Assembly (NCBI RefSeq): GCF_019399895.1
Contig: NC_091875.1
Location: 4,340,001-4,404,000 of the forward strand
From: Cardiocondyla obscurior
Taxonomy: Eukaryota > Arthropoda > Insecta > Hymenoptera > Formicidae
Length of the DNA stretch: 64,000 nt
Reading direction: 5' to 3'
Shown: positions 36,330 to 51,100 of the stretch, in pieces
Position numbering within the stretch: the first letter of the stretch is position 1
Layout of the letters: every line of letters begins with the position of its first letter
Program-made: the position numbers and the translations under genes
The notes under the pieces: generated by a model
The model's database searches: none
What the model was told of the DNA's origin: nothing
Seen by the model: the letters and a program-made list of their open reading frames with translations, nothing else

Positions 36330-39300
36330 TTTTCACGGCGCTAACGTATGTTACATATAAATGTCTTATGACATTTAGGTACACGTACTTAACATACATC
36401 TCGATTAAAGAGTAAATCGTAATTGTTGCCCTGATGCAAAATTCGGGTCGCAATTTGTCAGTCGGAACTGTCGCGTAAATAATTAGTATTGTGTCGTAAT
36501 GAAATTTATTATACGCGCTAATTTACAAGCCGTTCTCGCGTCCATAACTCGAAATTGTGCGAGACTTAGATTAGATTAAAATAGATTAGAGCTACAATTA
36601 AGTATGGAAAGTTACGCTTCAATTTCTACCAGCGATTTACGTAATTATGAGAAGTTGCTCCGAATTAGTTAATCCATAAGAGGACAAGTCTCTCCCGACT
36701 TGTAATCTTCTAAATTTCGCGCAGGAACAAATGTACGGAACGATTACATTTGGCTTTATAAGCTCTTCTCGGAGAAACGATTACTCTCCCGCGGAAATTC
36801 ACTCGTAAAATAGGAAAAAAAAAAAAAACGAGGGGAGGGAGGGGGAAAGGAGAAAAGCTATGAAAACCTATGTCGTAAATAACTAACAGAATATGAAGAC
36901 ATATGCGAACGTTTGTTACGTGGCTATTTAAAAATTAATTTTATTAAGAGCGCTATTTTTGGGTGCCAAGTGTGCTCGGTAAATTTGGCATGCATTATTA
37001 GAAGATTCGGCTACTTTTGGACTGCGGCTGGTATTTCACTTGTACATCGGCCAAGACCGCGGTCGATCACCCCGAGAATCGAGATCCCTTCTGCAGCCGC
37101 GAACAGGCAGCGTATGCCCGTTCGTGACAAAATCGTATTAATATGCAGAACGATTTATTCCGTGACTCGAACACGGTTCAGCGATTGACGTATACGTTCG
37201 TCATTTTCCGAATGGACTTGAGCGCCCATACGTGCGTATACGCGCGATCTTCGATACCGTCCCGTTGCGGTTAGCTCCTGCAAAAGCATTATCGATAAAC
37301 TATACTTCAGACCTGTCTGCAAAATTATACTTTTAAAGGCGCGGGAATTAAACGCGATAATAATTTCGCGATAATAAATTCATCTTCTTATATACGTTCG
37401 GAATGCGACGGGATCGCTTGGCCGTGGAATTTAATCAACTGCGTGGAAAAAAAAAAGGTAATTACGAGAGCGTACGGGCGCGGTTTCATTCATGACACGT
37501 GAAGACAGCCATATCGCGTACAAGCATGTACGCAGCGTGGCAGCTGGCATAATGTCCAAGCTATTCGTGACGTGATACGCGTTGAGGTAAATGCATTTAA
37601 TCGTAAACATCAAGCCCATTCTGTTTCGGGTACGTTGCGATTTACGACGTGTGGGTATTTTCTATTCGTGGCGAGCAGACGGTGACCGTGCTGGATACGG
37701 TTGTTTCTTTTTATTCGCTCAAAGAGCTTTTAAATAGTAACGAGCAAATCGAATTTCGCAGAAAAATAATATTCGCGCGGCTGCTTTTTATATTCCGCAT
37801 AAATTTATTCGGCCTTCTGGTCGGTTAGATTTTAGTGCAACTACATCCATCTATCTTAGATGTAAAGAACGGTGGGAAAGATAAGACGTGAATAATGAAA
37901 ATATTACAAACGCACGGTACGAAGCCGTTTCCCTAGGATTGTTTTGTGGTTAAAAGGCCGCGGAAGATCGATCGTGGTATTGTAAGTCTCATTCGGATTT
38001 TCTGTTTCTCCTGAGAATGGTTCCGCTCCCGCTTGTTGCAGGTCAACTTATTAAGCAACGCTAATCACTCGCTAAACAATATTATTGTTTAATGAATAGT
38101 ACCCACAATAGCCGGTTAGTTTAATTGGTCTTATTAATTTTACTCCGCCGCTCCGCGGAAGAATTCGTAAGGTCTGCGGATTTTTAATTATTTTTCTACG
38201 TTAATTTTTATTACTGCGTACCAATTAACGCTTAAATCAAATCGATAAGCGAATTTGTATTTTGCATCCTCAAACAGCGAATCTCTAATGTTTGGCGAAC
38301 TTGTTGACCCTACCGTTAAATATTATCGCAGGAGTCGTATATCAATACGATACTACGTGGCACACATTTACGCATTGACCGTAGTTTGTAATCTAACGGA
38401 CGCGTTTAGGCAAGTGCATCGTACGTGATGCTGTAGCAGTGAAATCGTGATTTACTTCCCATGGCATTGCACGATCGCATACTGCATGTTAAGAAGTTTG
38501 GGAGACATTCGCCAACGAGCGGCCGATGTTACTATCGGTTTCACTTTGCCAACTGGCTTTACATCGCCGTGCATTTACATTCCCTGAATGACGAAGGCCG
38601 CTTTGCTTGTCTGCAAAATGCGATGCCTCCGACTCCGATCCGTTAACCATTGTTAATCATTTGCAGTGAAATAAACCGATGTATTCGGGCACTCGATGCG
38701 CAACGAAAGTAATTCTCCCGAGTTGTTTTACAAAGCGTGCCGGTATATATTAGTTTTTTATTTAGAACTTTATCGGGGTTTTTTTTTTACAATATGCAGC
38801 ATTGTTAAAATAAAAGGAATGTAACGATGAAATAATATCGCGCAATACGTTATTTATGCGACTCGCAATTCGCCGGATTCTGAGACGTAACTGTAAAATC
38901 GTCGAAATTTCGCTTAAGGGACTGCTCGAGAACGCTATAAATTTTTCCACCGCCATTTACCACGAAAATCGGCGCGGAAATCTGTGTCTCCGCGCGCTTA
39001 TCGCACAGGGCAATAAAATTTGCTAGGCGAAATCGCTTCACGGTTGTCATCTCCTCTTGGCCTGGATACCGATTTTTCAGCCGTTGAAAATCGGGGTAAC
39101 TCGTAGGGAAAGGTGGAGTTGAAGACTATGCCCGGTGACTGACCTGACTCGTCTCTAATCGCCGACGCGACGCAGTGCTTAAATGCGAACGCGCTAATGG
39201 GGCGGACTAATCGCGTTAACCTGCAGGAAACGATTCGGTCGTTAAGCACGGCAGCCGCAATCGAAGTCGAGTGCCGCTTTCCTAGCGGACTTGATTAAAT

Positions 39301-41000
39301 CATCGTTGTTTCTAGTGTCACGCGTAGCTGCTCGTACGGCGAACGTCGCACTCAAGTGAGAGTGTCATTCCGAAACGTCCGGCTTACGCATTGTCGCGGA
39401 ACTGTAATTTATTTCGTGGGCACAGATGTGCTTTAATTCAAATTACGACTCAATGTTCATTAATTATTTGATAAGAACGTGTATCTTATTTTATTTTATT
39501 TTATTTTTTTTTAATATATATTTTTTTTAACGTAACTTTAAGCATTGATTTTCTATAAACACTTTTAGCTTTTTCATGTTCATGAAATTCCTTATAAATT
39601 TTAATTGCAGCGCGTTTTATAAATTGCAATGTATTATAAAGAAATGAAACGCAAGTTAAACTGGTTAAGAGAACGCGTATTTAAATTTAGTGTATAATTT
39701 TAAATTTTTATTTCGCTCTCGTTTGAAATAAAATTGGCCCACTGAAGGAAAGAATTTCTAGCAGGTGTGGTTGGTACCGTTTTATATCTGAAACGTGGCA
39801 TAAAAGAACGATCGAATCATCGTCGCTTCGATGAAACGCACTGCGGCACTTGAGCGAAATAGCGCATTTTTGAATAAGTTTATCACGAAAGTCATAGCGC
39901 GTCTTTTCTTTTTCTCTCGATTTTGTTGCACGTACAAGTGGTTCCTTTTACTTTACCTCGCGAAAGGAATAAACTAGCAGGCATAATTGTCTTTTATTAT
40001 TATTATTTTAATTTTTTTCCTAACCGAGCTATGTTCCACATTGTTAGGCGCAGCTTCGAAAATGTATTCACCTTTATTAAAAAGATACGGGACATAAGTG
40101 GAGGAGACTTGCTGACAAACAGATTGCATAACTAATGATGTTACTGTCGCTTTTCTTCGTAGCTTGTAAATCGAGAAGACATACCTGCACACGTTCTCAC
40201 ACTTTGTTCGCGTTGCACGCTACATCCGCCGCATTACATTATACGCGCTGTCTCGGCAAGAGGCGGCAATTATCACGATGAGAGTCAATATAGAGCATAC
40301 GTTTAATTTGACTGATATAATTATTAATGTTACGTGGCACATTATATCTAATCTAGTGCCTGATCTGATAAAACGCGCGGATGGTTAGGAGATTAAATAA
40401 AAATTAATCTAAATACAATAACGTTCTTATCTCCGTTGATACGTTTCCTAAAATAAACGAAGTAACGTTACAGCAATTTGAAACTGGAATTTTTATTATA
40501 CGAATGTTCGATATTATATTTGTTTAAATATGATAAGTTTCTTCATTTCATTTAATTGCATAATGGATCCGTATTTTCCAGATATGAAATATATAGAGGA
40601 GCATATTGCATGTCAGATTAAATACAGTAATTGACAAATTTTACCGCCGCTAATCAAGCAAGCTCATTTATCGGTTTTATCAGCGTTTTGTATAGATTTC
40701 AGTTAATTGATATTTATTCGCGCTATTTATTTATGATGTCGAGCAATAGTCCGGTTTTTTAGCCACATTATTTATTATCGTACAACAAATTGATATTCAG
40801 TAATTGGCTTCCGATATAGCCAATATTGGAAATAAGCAGATTACACTTGTGTTTTGCTCCACTTATTTAATTGAGAATTAGATAGATTATTTCTCATTCT
40901 TTTATTAACTGGTTTATATAACTTTATGAATAATAATTTTCCACATATTAAGATAAATAATAGAATGTTGGAAGTTATTATGCGACGGTATCGTATCGCA
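34259..41000 (+). other. presumed first intron, proximal part
   Basis: No exon is supported. GC-rich segments (about 34260-34660, 35880-36130, 37000-37620, 38400-39400) alternate with AT-rich ones. It contains an (AT)n plus T(22) tract at about 36298-36333, a TTTTA-rich stretch near 39486-39510, and a CCAAT/TATA-like cluster at 36008-36100. Open frames such as 34169-34588 beyond the donor and 34936-35205 look like chance. Confidence 0.45.
36008..36100 (+). promoter_or_regulatory. candidate intronic promoter
   Basis: A reverse CCAAT (GATTGGCT at 36010-36017) and a TATAAAA at 36066-36072 sit about 55 bp apart inside a local CpG-rich patch, an arrangement like a classical plus-strand core promoter; the start would be near 36097. 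No downstream ORF with a known domain follows, so it would serve a non-coding RNA or an alternative first exon, if it is real. Confidence 0.25.
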
Positions 41001-44000
41001 TATTTGTTTCGTATATTTATTATATATAATTTTTTACAATCAATTAATTAATTAATTAATTTTTTTTTTATTAATAATTTAAAACCTTTTCTGAAATAAA
41101 AATTAAAAATACAGTTCGTGCCGACGCGACTTTTAGGTAACGAATATTTAGGTCGTGAACTTGTTCGACCGGCTATTTTATAAAATTGCGCAATCATACG
41201 GTCGTTAATTATAGCAAATCCTCATTCTGCGGGTACAACGGTCGCCTCGGCCGCTTGTGCGTGCACGCGTGCATGCATGCGTGCGTGCGGTTGTCCGTAA
41301 AATAGGGATGATTTCCTCTTGAGGACCGGTTTGAAATGGGTGCCATTCCAGTGACCCGATTCTCGCGCGAGCGTGGTCGACACCGCCGGTGGTATGTGTG
41401 CACGTGTGTCTTACGACACGCACGTGCATCCGCATCATTCGCATACCGTTGCGATATCGGGCATGCCAGATATTCCCTCCCGGTGGAATGACATCTATGG
41501 TCGGTTGTACGGAAGTAAAAAAAAAAAAAACGAAATAAAAAAATAATAATAAAGTGAAACGTGGTGGATCAAATCGTGAAATCCCGGGGATTTTCTGGGA
41601 ATTTAAAAATCTTATCCGGATTCGTTCGCTTCCAATTTAAAAGAGGTAAAGCTTTTTCAAAATTACTGCACCGAAAATGCCGGCGACAAAAGATGTCATA
41701 TTGTTTTAATGAAACGCGAAAGATGCACCTCTCGTTGTTTATTTAATTTCCTAATGTATAACAATTTTTATTCGCCGTACAATTTTTTTTATTCGCCACG
41801 GTGATGCGTGCAGCCGTCACGACTGCTGGGTTTACGTATTCAGTCGATTATAATTCGTGGAAATTATCACGACACTCCGAAAAATTATTCTCTCTACATT
41901 AAGGTTTTTAATTCCATCCTCACTGCGCGCATTAATAAAGTACGTAGCGTACTGAAGTACAGGCCCGTCATTAAAAGGTTAAATAATCTCCTGAAAGGGA
42001 ATCATAAAGCGGCCGTCTCGTGTATCTCTGTTTCCTCTTTTACAGTAATTGCTGCCTAGATTGCCGCAGACGTGCAATCGCGCGCGATTAGCATTTCATC
42101 CTTGAATTTCGAATCGAGTCTCTGCTTTTCCGGTCGGCTTGTCATCCTCTCAGTAGGTTCCCTTGCCGTCCATCTCGTTCTCTGTACATCTCGCGCACAG
42201 GCAATCTCCTTCCTCCCGCATCGTGTTAACGTACCATCGCCCGAGGTTAATCCCAGACGTTCTCGCACAGCGGTTCTCTGCCTGTGGTCCGCGCAAATAT
42301 TTAGTTAATGTCTATAACCGGCATGCGGGATTCTCCTACGGCCTTTGCACCGGTCCGGTCTGTCGGTCGGTTGGCGGTAACAAGGCGGTCCTCGAAGCGC
42401 CACAAATCTGCATATGCATGCACCGGTACGGACGCACCGTTCTCTCCCTCGCTCTCTCTTCTCTTCCGCGAAGCTGCAGGTTTCGAGCAGGTTTCCGCGC
42501 CGTTCCATAAAGCAACGCTGAATGCGTATATATGTGAATTCGTCCGTCCACGTGATCCTTTTTCCTCGACGCTCCATCGCGAAAACACACGGCCTGGTTA
42601 AGTAACCGGAAACAGTACGACTTTATACGAAACGGTGAACGTTAGGGAGTTCGAGATTTTCGTGTAGAGCTTTAGCAGCGAGAGGAAACATTGTCTAGCA
42701 GAACTTACGATATACTTAAGCGTATTAGCTTCGGAAATATTACTATTTTATAGATGGTACAGTTTTACGAATTATTATATTTAATTATTTAATATTGCTA
42801 TCATTTTTTAAATTTTATTTTACTATTTACGTATTTCTTTTTTTATTTAAATTAATTTTTTTTTCTTTCTTTCAAAGAGTGTATAAATAACGGAGCGAGG
42901 ATGTTATCAATTTTTTAAAAGCAGAATAGCGAAATGTATTTTACCGAGAAGGAAGATAGAATCTTGGCAAGTTCAGCTCCAAACAAATATGTTCTTACGT
43001 CTGCAATGAAATATAAAAATTTGTGGTCGATGGTACGCGTCATTGAGATCCGTTCGAGCTGAAACTACATGCATGCGCCTGCTGGTTGGTACCGTTGCAG
43101 AGCTGAGGCTCTCTGGAACGTACGTATAATGTACGCGACAGGGTTAGATGGAGGATTGCCCGGGGGTTCATTAAAGCAGCCGATTCGATACTCCTCGCGC
43201 AACACAGGCTCGGTCCATAAATCCGGCTTTGTCAGCAACTAGAAATCGTTAATTTCCGAAATGTCACTCTGCACTTCATCCGTTTCAACGCCATCATCCT
43301 TCCCTATCGCATTAGCCTATAAAATAGACTATATCACGATAAACCAGAACGAAACTTTCATATTAAACGCCGTACTAAATTATCTTCCGAAACCTTCGCC
43401 GCGTATATCATCGCGACAATAACTGTCTGTGAGGATATAACACTCATTCGCAATGTTAGCTCGCGGATAAGAGATTTTTGTTTCCGCTAAGAAGAAACGA
43501 AGGCAGTTATTATCTTCTCTATAAATATTGTCCGAGTGTGTGCTTAAGATACAATTTTTTTTTTTTTTCTCAAGACGAATTGTTTGTTCAGGGAATATTG
43601 CAATTTTTTTTTCTTTCTGTCTTGCTAATTAGATTGCTCGATAACGATCGTTTTACGGTTTCGTTTAATTTTCTGAGATTATTTTGGGAATCAAAGTTGC
43701 GATTATTAATTATTTTGCAAACCAGCTTCCGGTTATTCAGCGTATCTGTAAACAATATTACTGAAATGAAGACGGGAAGAAGCCCTTTACATTTTTGCAC
43801 CCTACTTCGCCGTTTCTTTTTTTCTGCCAAGTAAGGGCGTCATAAAAGACGAGCAAAGCAAAAGAAAGCGTTGCGAAGTTTATTTGCTTTTCTCATCGAG
43901 TAGCTAACGAATGTTGGCGAACTTTATGACGGAAATTTTCTTCTCGGAAAGGCAAACAATTTCATACAACACTTTTCACTTCGCATCCATTTTATGCTGG

Positions 44001-47000
44001 AATAATTTTTCGATAAATTTGATTATGTAACTGTCAGCTTTGTATCTCTAAAAAATTTATTTACTGTTACTTCTCGAAATTCATTAAGCTCGTCTAAAAA
44101 AATAATAATAAAAAATATAAAAAAACACTTGAAATATGGGACAGCCTCAATAAATTTTCTTTCTATAATTTGTAGTCTTCAAGAAAATATAAAAATATCT
44201 ATTTTTCAGTGAATATATAGGATTAGTAGTATGCTTTATTTAATTCTTTATATATACGTACCGCGAAATTTTATAGATCCGTTTCGAATATGTCAAAATC
44301 AAGCGCGCAAAAGCGTGAGGTAACGGCTGATTTTCAAGCAGAAGACATTCTCGGGAATAAACGTGCCGAGGACTTTATTAGGTCGCCCCGACAAAGGGGT
44401 TGAAGCCGCTTTAGTATTCTTCGCGAGGCTAAGAGAAATCTGGACTAATTAAAGCAAAACGTGCGCGCCGACGAACGGTTTAATTGTACTTTTCTTCTTT
44501 CTGCCAGCTGCCGCATGCCTGTCTGCTGACGAAAAGTTGGTCTCGGATTTATTGACGAATACATATGAGTTGACAGCGCTTCGGTAATTTTGCCGACTAA
44601 TCGTCGTGTCGTTTAGGTCCGTCGTTTATTTTTACGATTATTTTTCTTTTATTTAACGAATTATAATTAAGTCGGCGTTATTCTTTTGAAGTAGCTTGAA
44701 CTTATTTTATATTTGATAAAAACAAAATTGTAATTTTAATGCCGCATAATTGCTGAAAGCATTTATCGTACCATAAAACGCATTATATCGCATTACATAA
44801 TATAAAGTTAACTAATTTGAGTATTTCTGATAATTTTAAATGTAGAAATTATATTCGGTATAATACACGAAAACGTTACTCCTTTTTACAACAGATATGG
44901 AATTACGCTGTGCTGTTATAACTTGAATTGCGAAAACATTGAGTTTTCATTGCACGGTAATACAGAATTAATTATCCACTTACGGTGGTACAAGTATCCC
45001 GAGTGAGAATTTATCTAGCTATTCCAATTTGCAAGGTAGTGATTGAATCGCGCAAATTAAATATATTCCTTAATTAATGACTAGTTTGGTAATAGCCATA
45101 ACTTGTAAAAAAAATTATTTGTTATTTAGTGGCCATCTAGCTATTGTCCAGTTATTAGTCAATAATAATTGTTTAGTATATACTACTTGTTAGATTTTTT
45201 TAAGTGTTATATTTCTGGCTTAGTGTTGGACAGTTTTGTTAGGCAGCCACGAGATAAAAGAATTAACTAGTCGTTAGATAACGGTTAGGCTCAATTTCCA
45301 CTCGGATGTGGGTTGCGTTAAGTTAAAATTTTGGGGAAAGAAATGCCACTGCGATGTAAAAGTTATCCGCGCTGGTTCTGCCTTTTTGAATATCTTTATA
45401 GCACTTAAGAAGTTTTGAGCCCTCGTTGAGTAACTCATTTGCTTTGCTAGTCTTGAGAATTCTGCATCGAGTTCTCGTAGGTATATATTTTTTTCTCAAT
45501 TCTTCCGCAGTACGATACTCGGTGAGCTTTCCTTCGCATAACTAAACTATTTTACTCGCTGCGAACGCCCTTCCTTCCGGCGCTTCTCCATTTATAACAT
45601 AGCACGTGTTGAAGAAGATTTTTATCTCACGTACAAGTAATATACTATATATATATGTATAATTAGAAATCATTAAGTCACAAAAAGAAAAAGAGCAAAA
45701 AGAATTTAATTATTTAATTCGATACTTGGATAATTAAATTGGAATCACTTACTATTAATAAATAAAATAAATAAAATTTTCATCTATTATTTTTTTATCA
45801 GCATCCGGTTTGCTTTAATTTGTTTTATTACGGCATGTTAAATAATTTTATATGGTGTTTTTTGCGGATATCGTACAGCGCTGTCCAGTTAAGCGGCTTA
45901 TTGTATGTTAAAAAAGAAATATTATTTGAAAAAGGTTAGACCTTTATTTCCCAAATATCATTGGTACTATCATATATAATAATTTTTTTTTCAAATACAA
46001 ATGTAAAGCCGATTTGTTGTGATTGTTACTAAAATAAAATTTTGAAAAGATTGATATGGAGAGACGGAAATACTGCTTTAAATTTTCACTCGGCTTTTTC
46101 CATACATCCTTTTACAGCATCAAAGTACCTTTTCCAGTATTATTACGATAATCGGCTTAACACTGGCCATGGCGCTTCGATATAAGGTCGTAATTAAATG
46201 AGGAAACGTAAGAAAAAGTTCTGTACAGCGAAGCAATGAGGGTCGGTGCGGATTAAATTATAAGTCAAGTTGGATGTGCAGTCATATATTAATACTTCCT
46301 TGGAGAAAGAAAAGAAAAAGAAAAAGAAAAAAAAAAAGGTTAAAAGTTTAATATCTTTCTCTGCTCTTATTCATTTGAATTTAATAACATAAAGTACGAT
46401 CGATCGTTTTTACACGATTTTTCGCGTAGCCCCTTCTAATTGCGCGACTCCGGGGAATCCAATTAATTTCGTGTACTCTTATTTTCGCGCGGGCACATTT
46501 CGGTGCGTACATCCCGGCTAAAATGTGTATACTCAAACGTGATTAAGTTCCGAGCTTCGACGATTCCTGATCATTGGACGGTGAACAATTACACGGGCAT
46601 TTGGTACGGCACGTTGCACGCCCACGCGACAATAGCTTCCTAATGCTCTTAATACCTGCCATAATTCTGGGCACGATATTCGTGGGTGTACATTTCGTAG
46701 CGTAGCATTGTGGCAACGTTTCAGCGTAATTGGTCCGGCAACGCGGACGAGATTTGCCCCACGGTGTTTTCTCGCTCTCCTGTGGGATTCACCGCTCGGC
46801 GATTATATTATAGTGTTAAAGCGTCAGTGCATACGCGTAAACATGCTGCGTAATGAGCCGGTTGCATTCGCAGACACGAACAGCATGGCTACCCGCATCA
46901 TCTGTGTTTCCTCTTTTTTTTTTCCGTACGATTCGTATCGCGAAAGCGAGCTTCCCCGCGTGATTTATGCGCACCAAATTGCAGTTAGTCACAATTCATA

Positions 47001-47100
47001 TTTTATTGTCTCAAAACACGAAGAAAGAAAGGAAAAAAAAAATGTTAAGCGGTAAATGCGATAGATGTAAAGATAAAACGTGTAACGGTCAAATGCAACG
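41001..47100 (+). other. presumed first intron, second part
   Basis: No exon is supported. A CpG-rich island at about 42050-42610 keeps several frames open on both strands at once, the signature of GC-rich non-coding DNA rather than of one gene. An alternating purine-pyrimidine stretch lies near 41258-41290. Simple A-rich (46306-46339) and T-rich tracts occur. Confidence 0.4.
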
Positions 47101-48111
47101 CGGCAACGAAATTTTATATTTTTTAATATACTTTATTGTTAATTAATTGTTACTACGGATTGATAAACGTGAATATATGTTTTTTTTTTTTTTACTAATT
47201 AAAAGGAGGAATTAAGTTTGCAATCAAAATAATAAAACCCATTAAATGGAAAATAGAAACGTTTTGTTAATTTTGATTTTATACGAGCTCTCAGTTTTTT
47301 ATGCGATTATTTGCGCGATGTTTTACGGATTTGTTTTTTTTTTTTTTTTTTGTATTAAGGAATATTATACATTCGGATTTTTACGGCTGCATATACATAT
47401 ACATTTAGTGTATATATGCTTTATGAAAGAAAGAAAACTCTCGTGTTTTCAATCGCCGATTTTTCCATTGCATAAAATATATTTTACTTTTGTCGTACGA
47501 ATGTACCTTCGTCATCAGACATAGTCATAACGTAATATTCAGATACGTAAGAGAAATTTTATTGTTTATCTAAATTTACTTTAAAAATAACTGATAATAA
47601 GATAATAAAAACTTCAATTTTTTTTTACTTTGCACACTGCAGTCTAACAAAATCTGTTTCTGTAAGGACCGTATGACATGTACATACAACGTGCGTGTTT
47701 TTTCTTCTTTAATTTCGCGAATGCGTAATGGCTTTCGCTGTTATTCCAGCTCGGTCATTCGGCACTCGTGCAGTTAACGCGATATTTCCCAGAAAAAAAT
47801 ATTTTCCCTGGTAAAATATTTCACCGACGTCTACGCGACCGCGCAGCTCAATACTCTTCTTGCGAATGTTCGCCGCGAGTTTTCTATCGCAATGCATGTG
47901 GCGCGGTCAGAAATAATGGTGAGATCAAGATGTATGCAACGGAAGATGTATGCAAAGTAGAATGAGAAAGATAGCGTCAGATTAAACTCGAAAAGGGTTG
48001 AGAAGGGAGATAGCGCGCAATGTGTCTCTGTATCAGAATACTATCTCGGGGAAACGTACTGAATTAGTGCAATCCACAGTATATTTATTCGTTTTAATTT
48101 TATTTTATTTC

Positions 48112-48150
48112 GTCTCTCTTTCTCTTTCTCTCTCTCTTTCTCTTTCATTC
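48112..48150. repeat. CT-rich microsatellite
   Basis: Mixed CTCTTT and CT units on the plus strand, imperfect, about 40 bp. Confidence 0.7.
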
Positions 48151-51100
48151 TGTTTCTCTCGTGTACTAATCACGATTAAATCTCTCTCCCACTTTTATCC
48201 TCTCTTACTCTAGCGGTGGTCTGGAAAAGGGGATTCCAAATTTTACGAGCCGTTTCTGAGTAATCGTGGATTGAGGGAGTTCTCCTCGTTGAAAAAAAAT
48301 CGAGGAGTTTGGAGTGTTTCCGGTTCAAAGAGGGGTCTTAAGATAGAACGCTCCGTAGACGGTGCGACGAGCGTCATTCTGTGCGGTAGATTCTCGTTTA
48401 TTATTTTTAACGCACGGCTTTTCACGGTACTTGCACGAAATAAAAAAAAAAAAAAAAAAAACCCCCAGTCAAAAAGCTAGTGATGTTGAGGATGGTAGTT
48501 TTGATATATGGTTCGCTTGTCTCTGAAAAGTGGCGAAGTGCAAGTTCAAAAGAGGCGCAATATTTTTCGGGTAAATGAAAATATAAGGCATTTTAAAGTA
48601 CATCCGAGAGAATCTTAAAAATTTTTTTTTTTTATTCAACAAACTCCCCTTTTTTGTCTCGTTGGAAAAATCCTCGGAAAAGTTCGAGATGTAATGCGAA
48701 CTACATCGCTGCATTGTGAAGGTACACGCGCGACTATATTCTCGCGGAAGTGCATAAATGGGCAGTAATCACGATATCAAGACCGGTGTCGCGTAAGATC
48801 ACGTGCATCTAAATTTTTCGACTCGGTAAAGAACTTTGAAAATTTCGTGACAAAACTTTCGCGCGACTCCGCGCGCGATTCCGCGCGAGTTTATGCACGA
48901 TGCACGGCCCCCGTTCGCCGCGTAGTTTCCTTGCCGGGAAATTCCTTTCGGACAATAAACCGTAGATCATGACAAATAGCCGAGAGCGTGGTAGGCGGTA
49001 CCGGGTAGCATCAAGCGGGTTAATTTTTAACCCTCCCCCTCGTAACCAAAAGATTTATCGCACCAGCCTTTGTTAAGCCAACGCTTTATATACATATACT
49101 ATGTATACGTGTGTGTCATTCTTTATATAGCCGCGCTTTATATATGCATTCGCGAATGTGCATCGGTGCATTACATGCGCGCCCGCGCGTTTATAAAAAA
49201 AAGGAAAAAAAAAAAAATAACGGGGAAAAAAAAAAGCTTTAGCCTGGACCAAGGCTTATGCGCAACGATATCCTCGAAAATTGGTTGATCGATGTTTTTG
49301 CCATCGTAGAATAATATCTCTCTTCACTGTATTGTTCGTTGTGACTCAATTTCTCTCCCGATCTATTTTTTTTTTCTACACCGACAGCACGGTGCTCCTT
49401 TGAAGTATTTCGGACGACGGTCTCAAACAGAAGTTAAAATTGGTCATTGAACCGGATGCCTGTCGGCGACTTGATTAAAATTCAACGTGATTGTTGCCGG
49501 GTGCTTCTTGCAAACTCTCCCGTTTTGTTTTAGGTATGGATCGTATTTGTGTGTCTTTCCCGTGTGGCGTCGCGTATATGTATCTACTCGGCTTAGTGTG
49601 CGTTTATCAGAGAACGCTGGAACACTCTCTAGATTCATACACACGGATTAAAAAATAAAGCCAAAAGTATATATCACTGATGCTCTTCCATAGTTTGTTT
49701 AATTAAAGCGCAACAATGCTCCAAAGCCGAAAGTCCAGGATTTTTTCCTCTCTCCTATCGGATTAATTTTGTTTGCTTTGCAATTTGCTTTATTTCACAA
49801 GTTAATGGAATCTGATTACGAGATTTTTAAATGTACATTCAGTGAGTATCGGCAATCATTATTCCGGGATTAAAGAAATTATTATATTAATCATTAGTGC
49901 GTTAAAATTTATTCATCCTTGAATAAAAACGGCACTTTGCTTGCAAGAAACTTGGATCCGTGAATATTAAATTTATAAATTATTCTATATTTGAAACGTG
50001 AAACGTTTTAATTATTCTGATTCATTATATTAAAAACAATACTGCGGAAAACGAATAATTAACACATTTTAAGACAAGTAAGATTTAATTTTAGATAAAA
50101 TAATAATTGCTTAAAAACAGAATAGCACGCTTCATATTTATTTTACTGGATGAAAAAGTTTTTCGTTTATAAAAAAAAAAAAAACCTTTTCTGTATCGCA
50201 GATCAAAATCTAGCGCTACAACGTTACAATACAGTATCAGTGATATATCCCGTCCATTTGTAGTTCGATCTAATCGTATTTCAATTCCTTCCATCGGATC
50301 GGCAGGAATACCCAACGTAAGCTAGTGCGAAATGCACCTCGTAGCTTCCATACACTACGGGAAGAACAGAAAATCGAACGGCTACTCAGACGATCGGATA
50401 TTACTCGTCAAACGGTATATCTATACACAAAGTCTTTCAGACAATGTCGCTCCCGAAAACTGTGAGTACGAAAAGTCATATAATTTTATAAAATTGTCGA
50501 TCGTTATTAAAGGAAAAAAAAAAAGGGAAAAAGAAAAACTAAAACGTTTAAGCGAATAAGCGCTAAAAGAGCGGCGAGCTGGGCGCGGTAGACGACGGCG
50601 TGTATACTTTGGGGGGGATAATTAAAAACTATTTTCTCCAATTTTCTTAATGAAATACTTGTGGTCTATTTTTTTTTTTTTTTTTTTGTAATTAGGTATA
50701 TCTACGATCTTACGGTTTCTCATTTAATGAAATTGTCTTTCAAAGTACGTGTCAGTAATCTAGCCGGTACCGAAGCTAGGATAATAAACACCTATTACCA
50801 GGTGGCTCACTCAATATTGCAGCTTACCGTGAGCTTCCCGGTGGGTCGGTTACACGGTGCACGGTACCTGTGATACGCCGGTATGTATATTCGTTTCTAA
50901 TAACGCGCGTCTAAATTATCGGCGGCTTTCAAAATTTAATAGCGACGCTCGCACTTTACGCCGATACGAGTCCGTATTGCGCGATATAGATAGGATCAAT
51001 GCTGGGGCGTTTGGGAGTCAGGGATGAACGAGGTTCTTAACATAAGCCGAGAGAAATCATGGTATTACGTGTTCCGAGCGCTGGCTTGTCCAAAGCTTAA

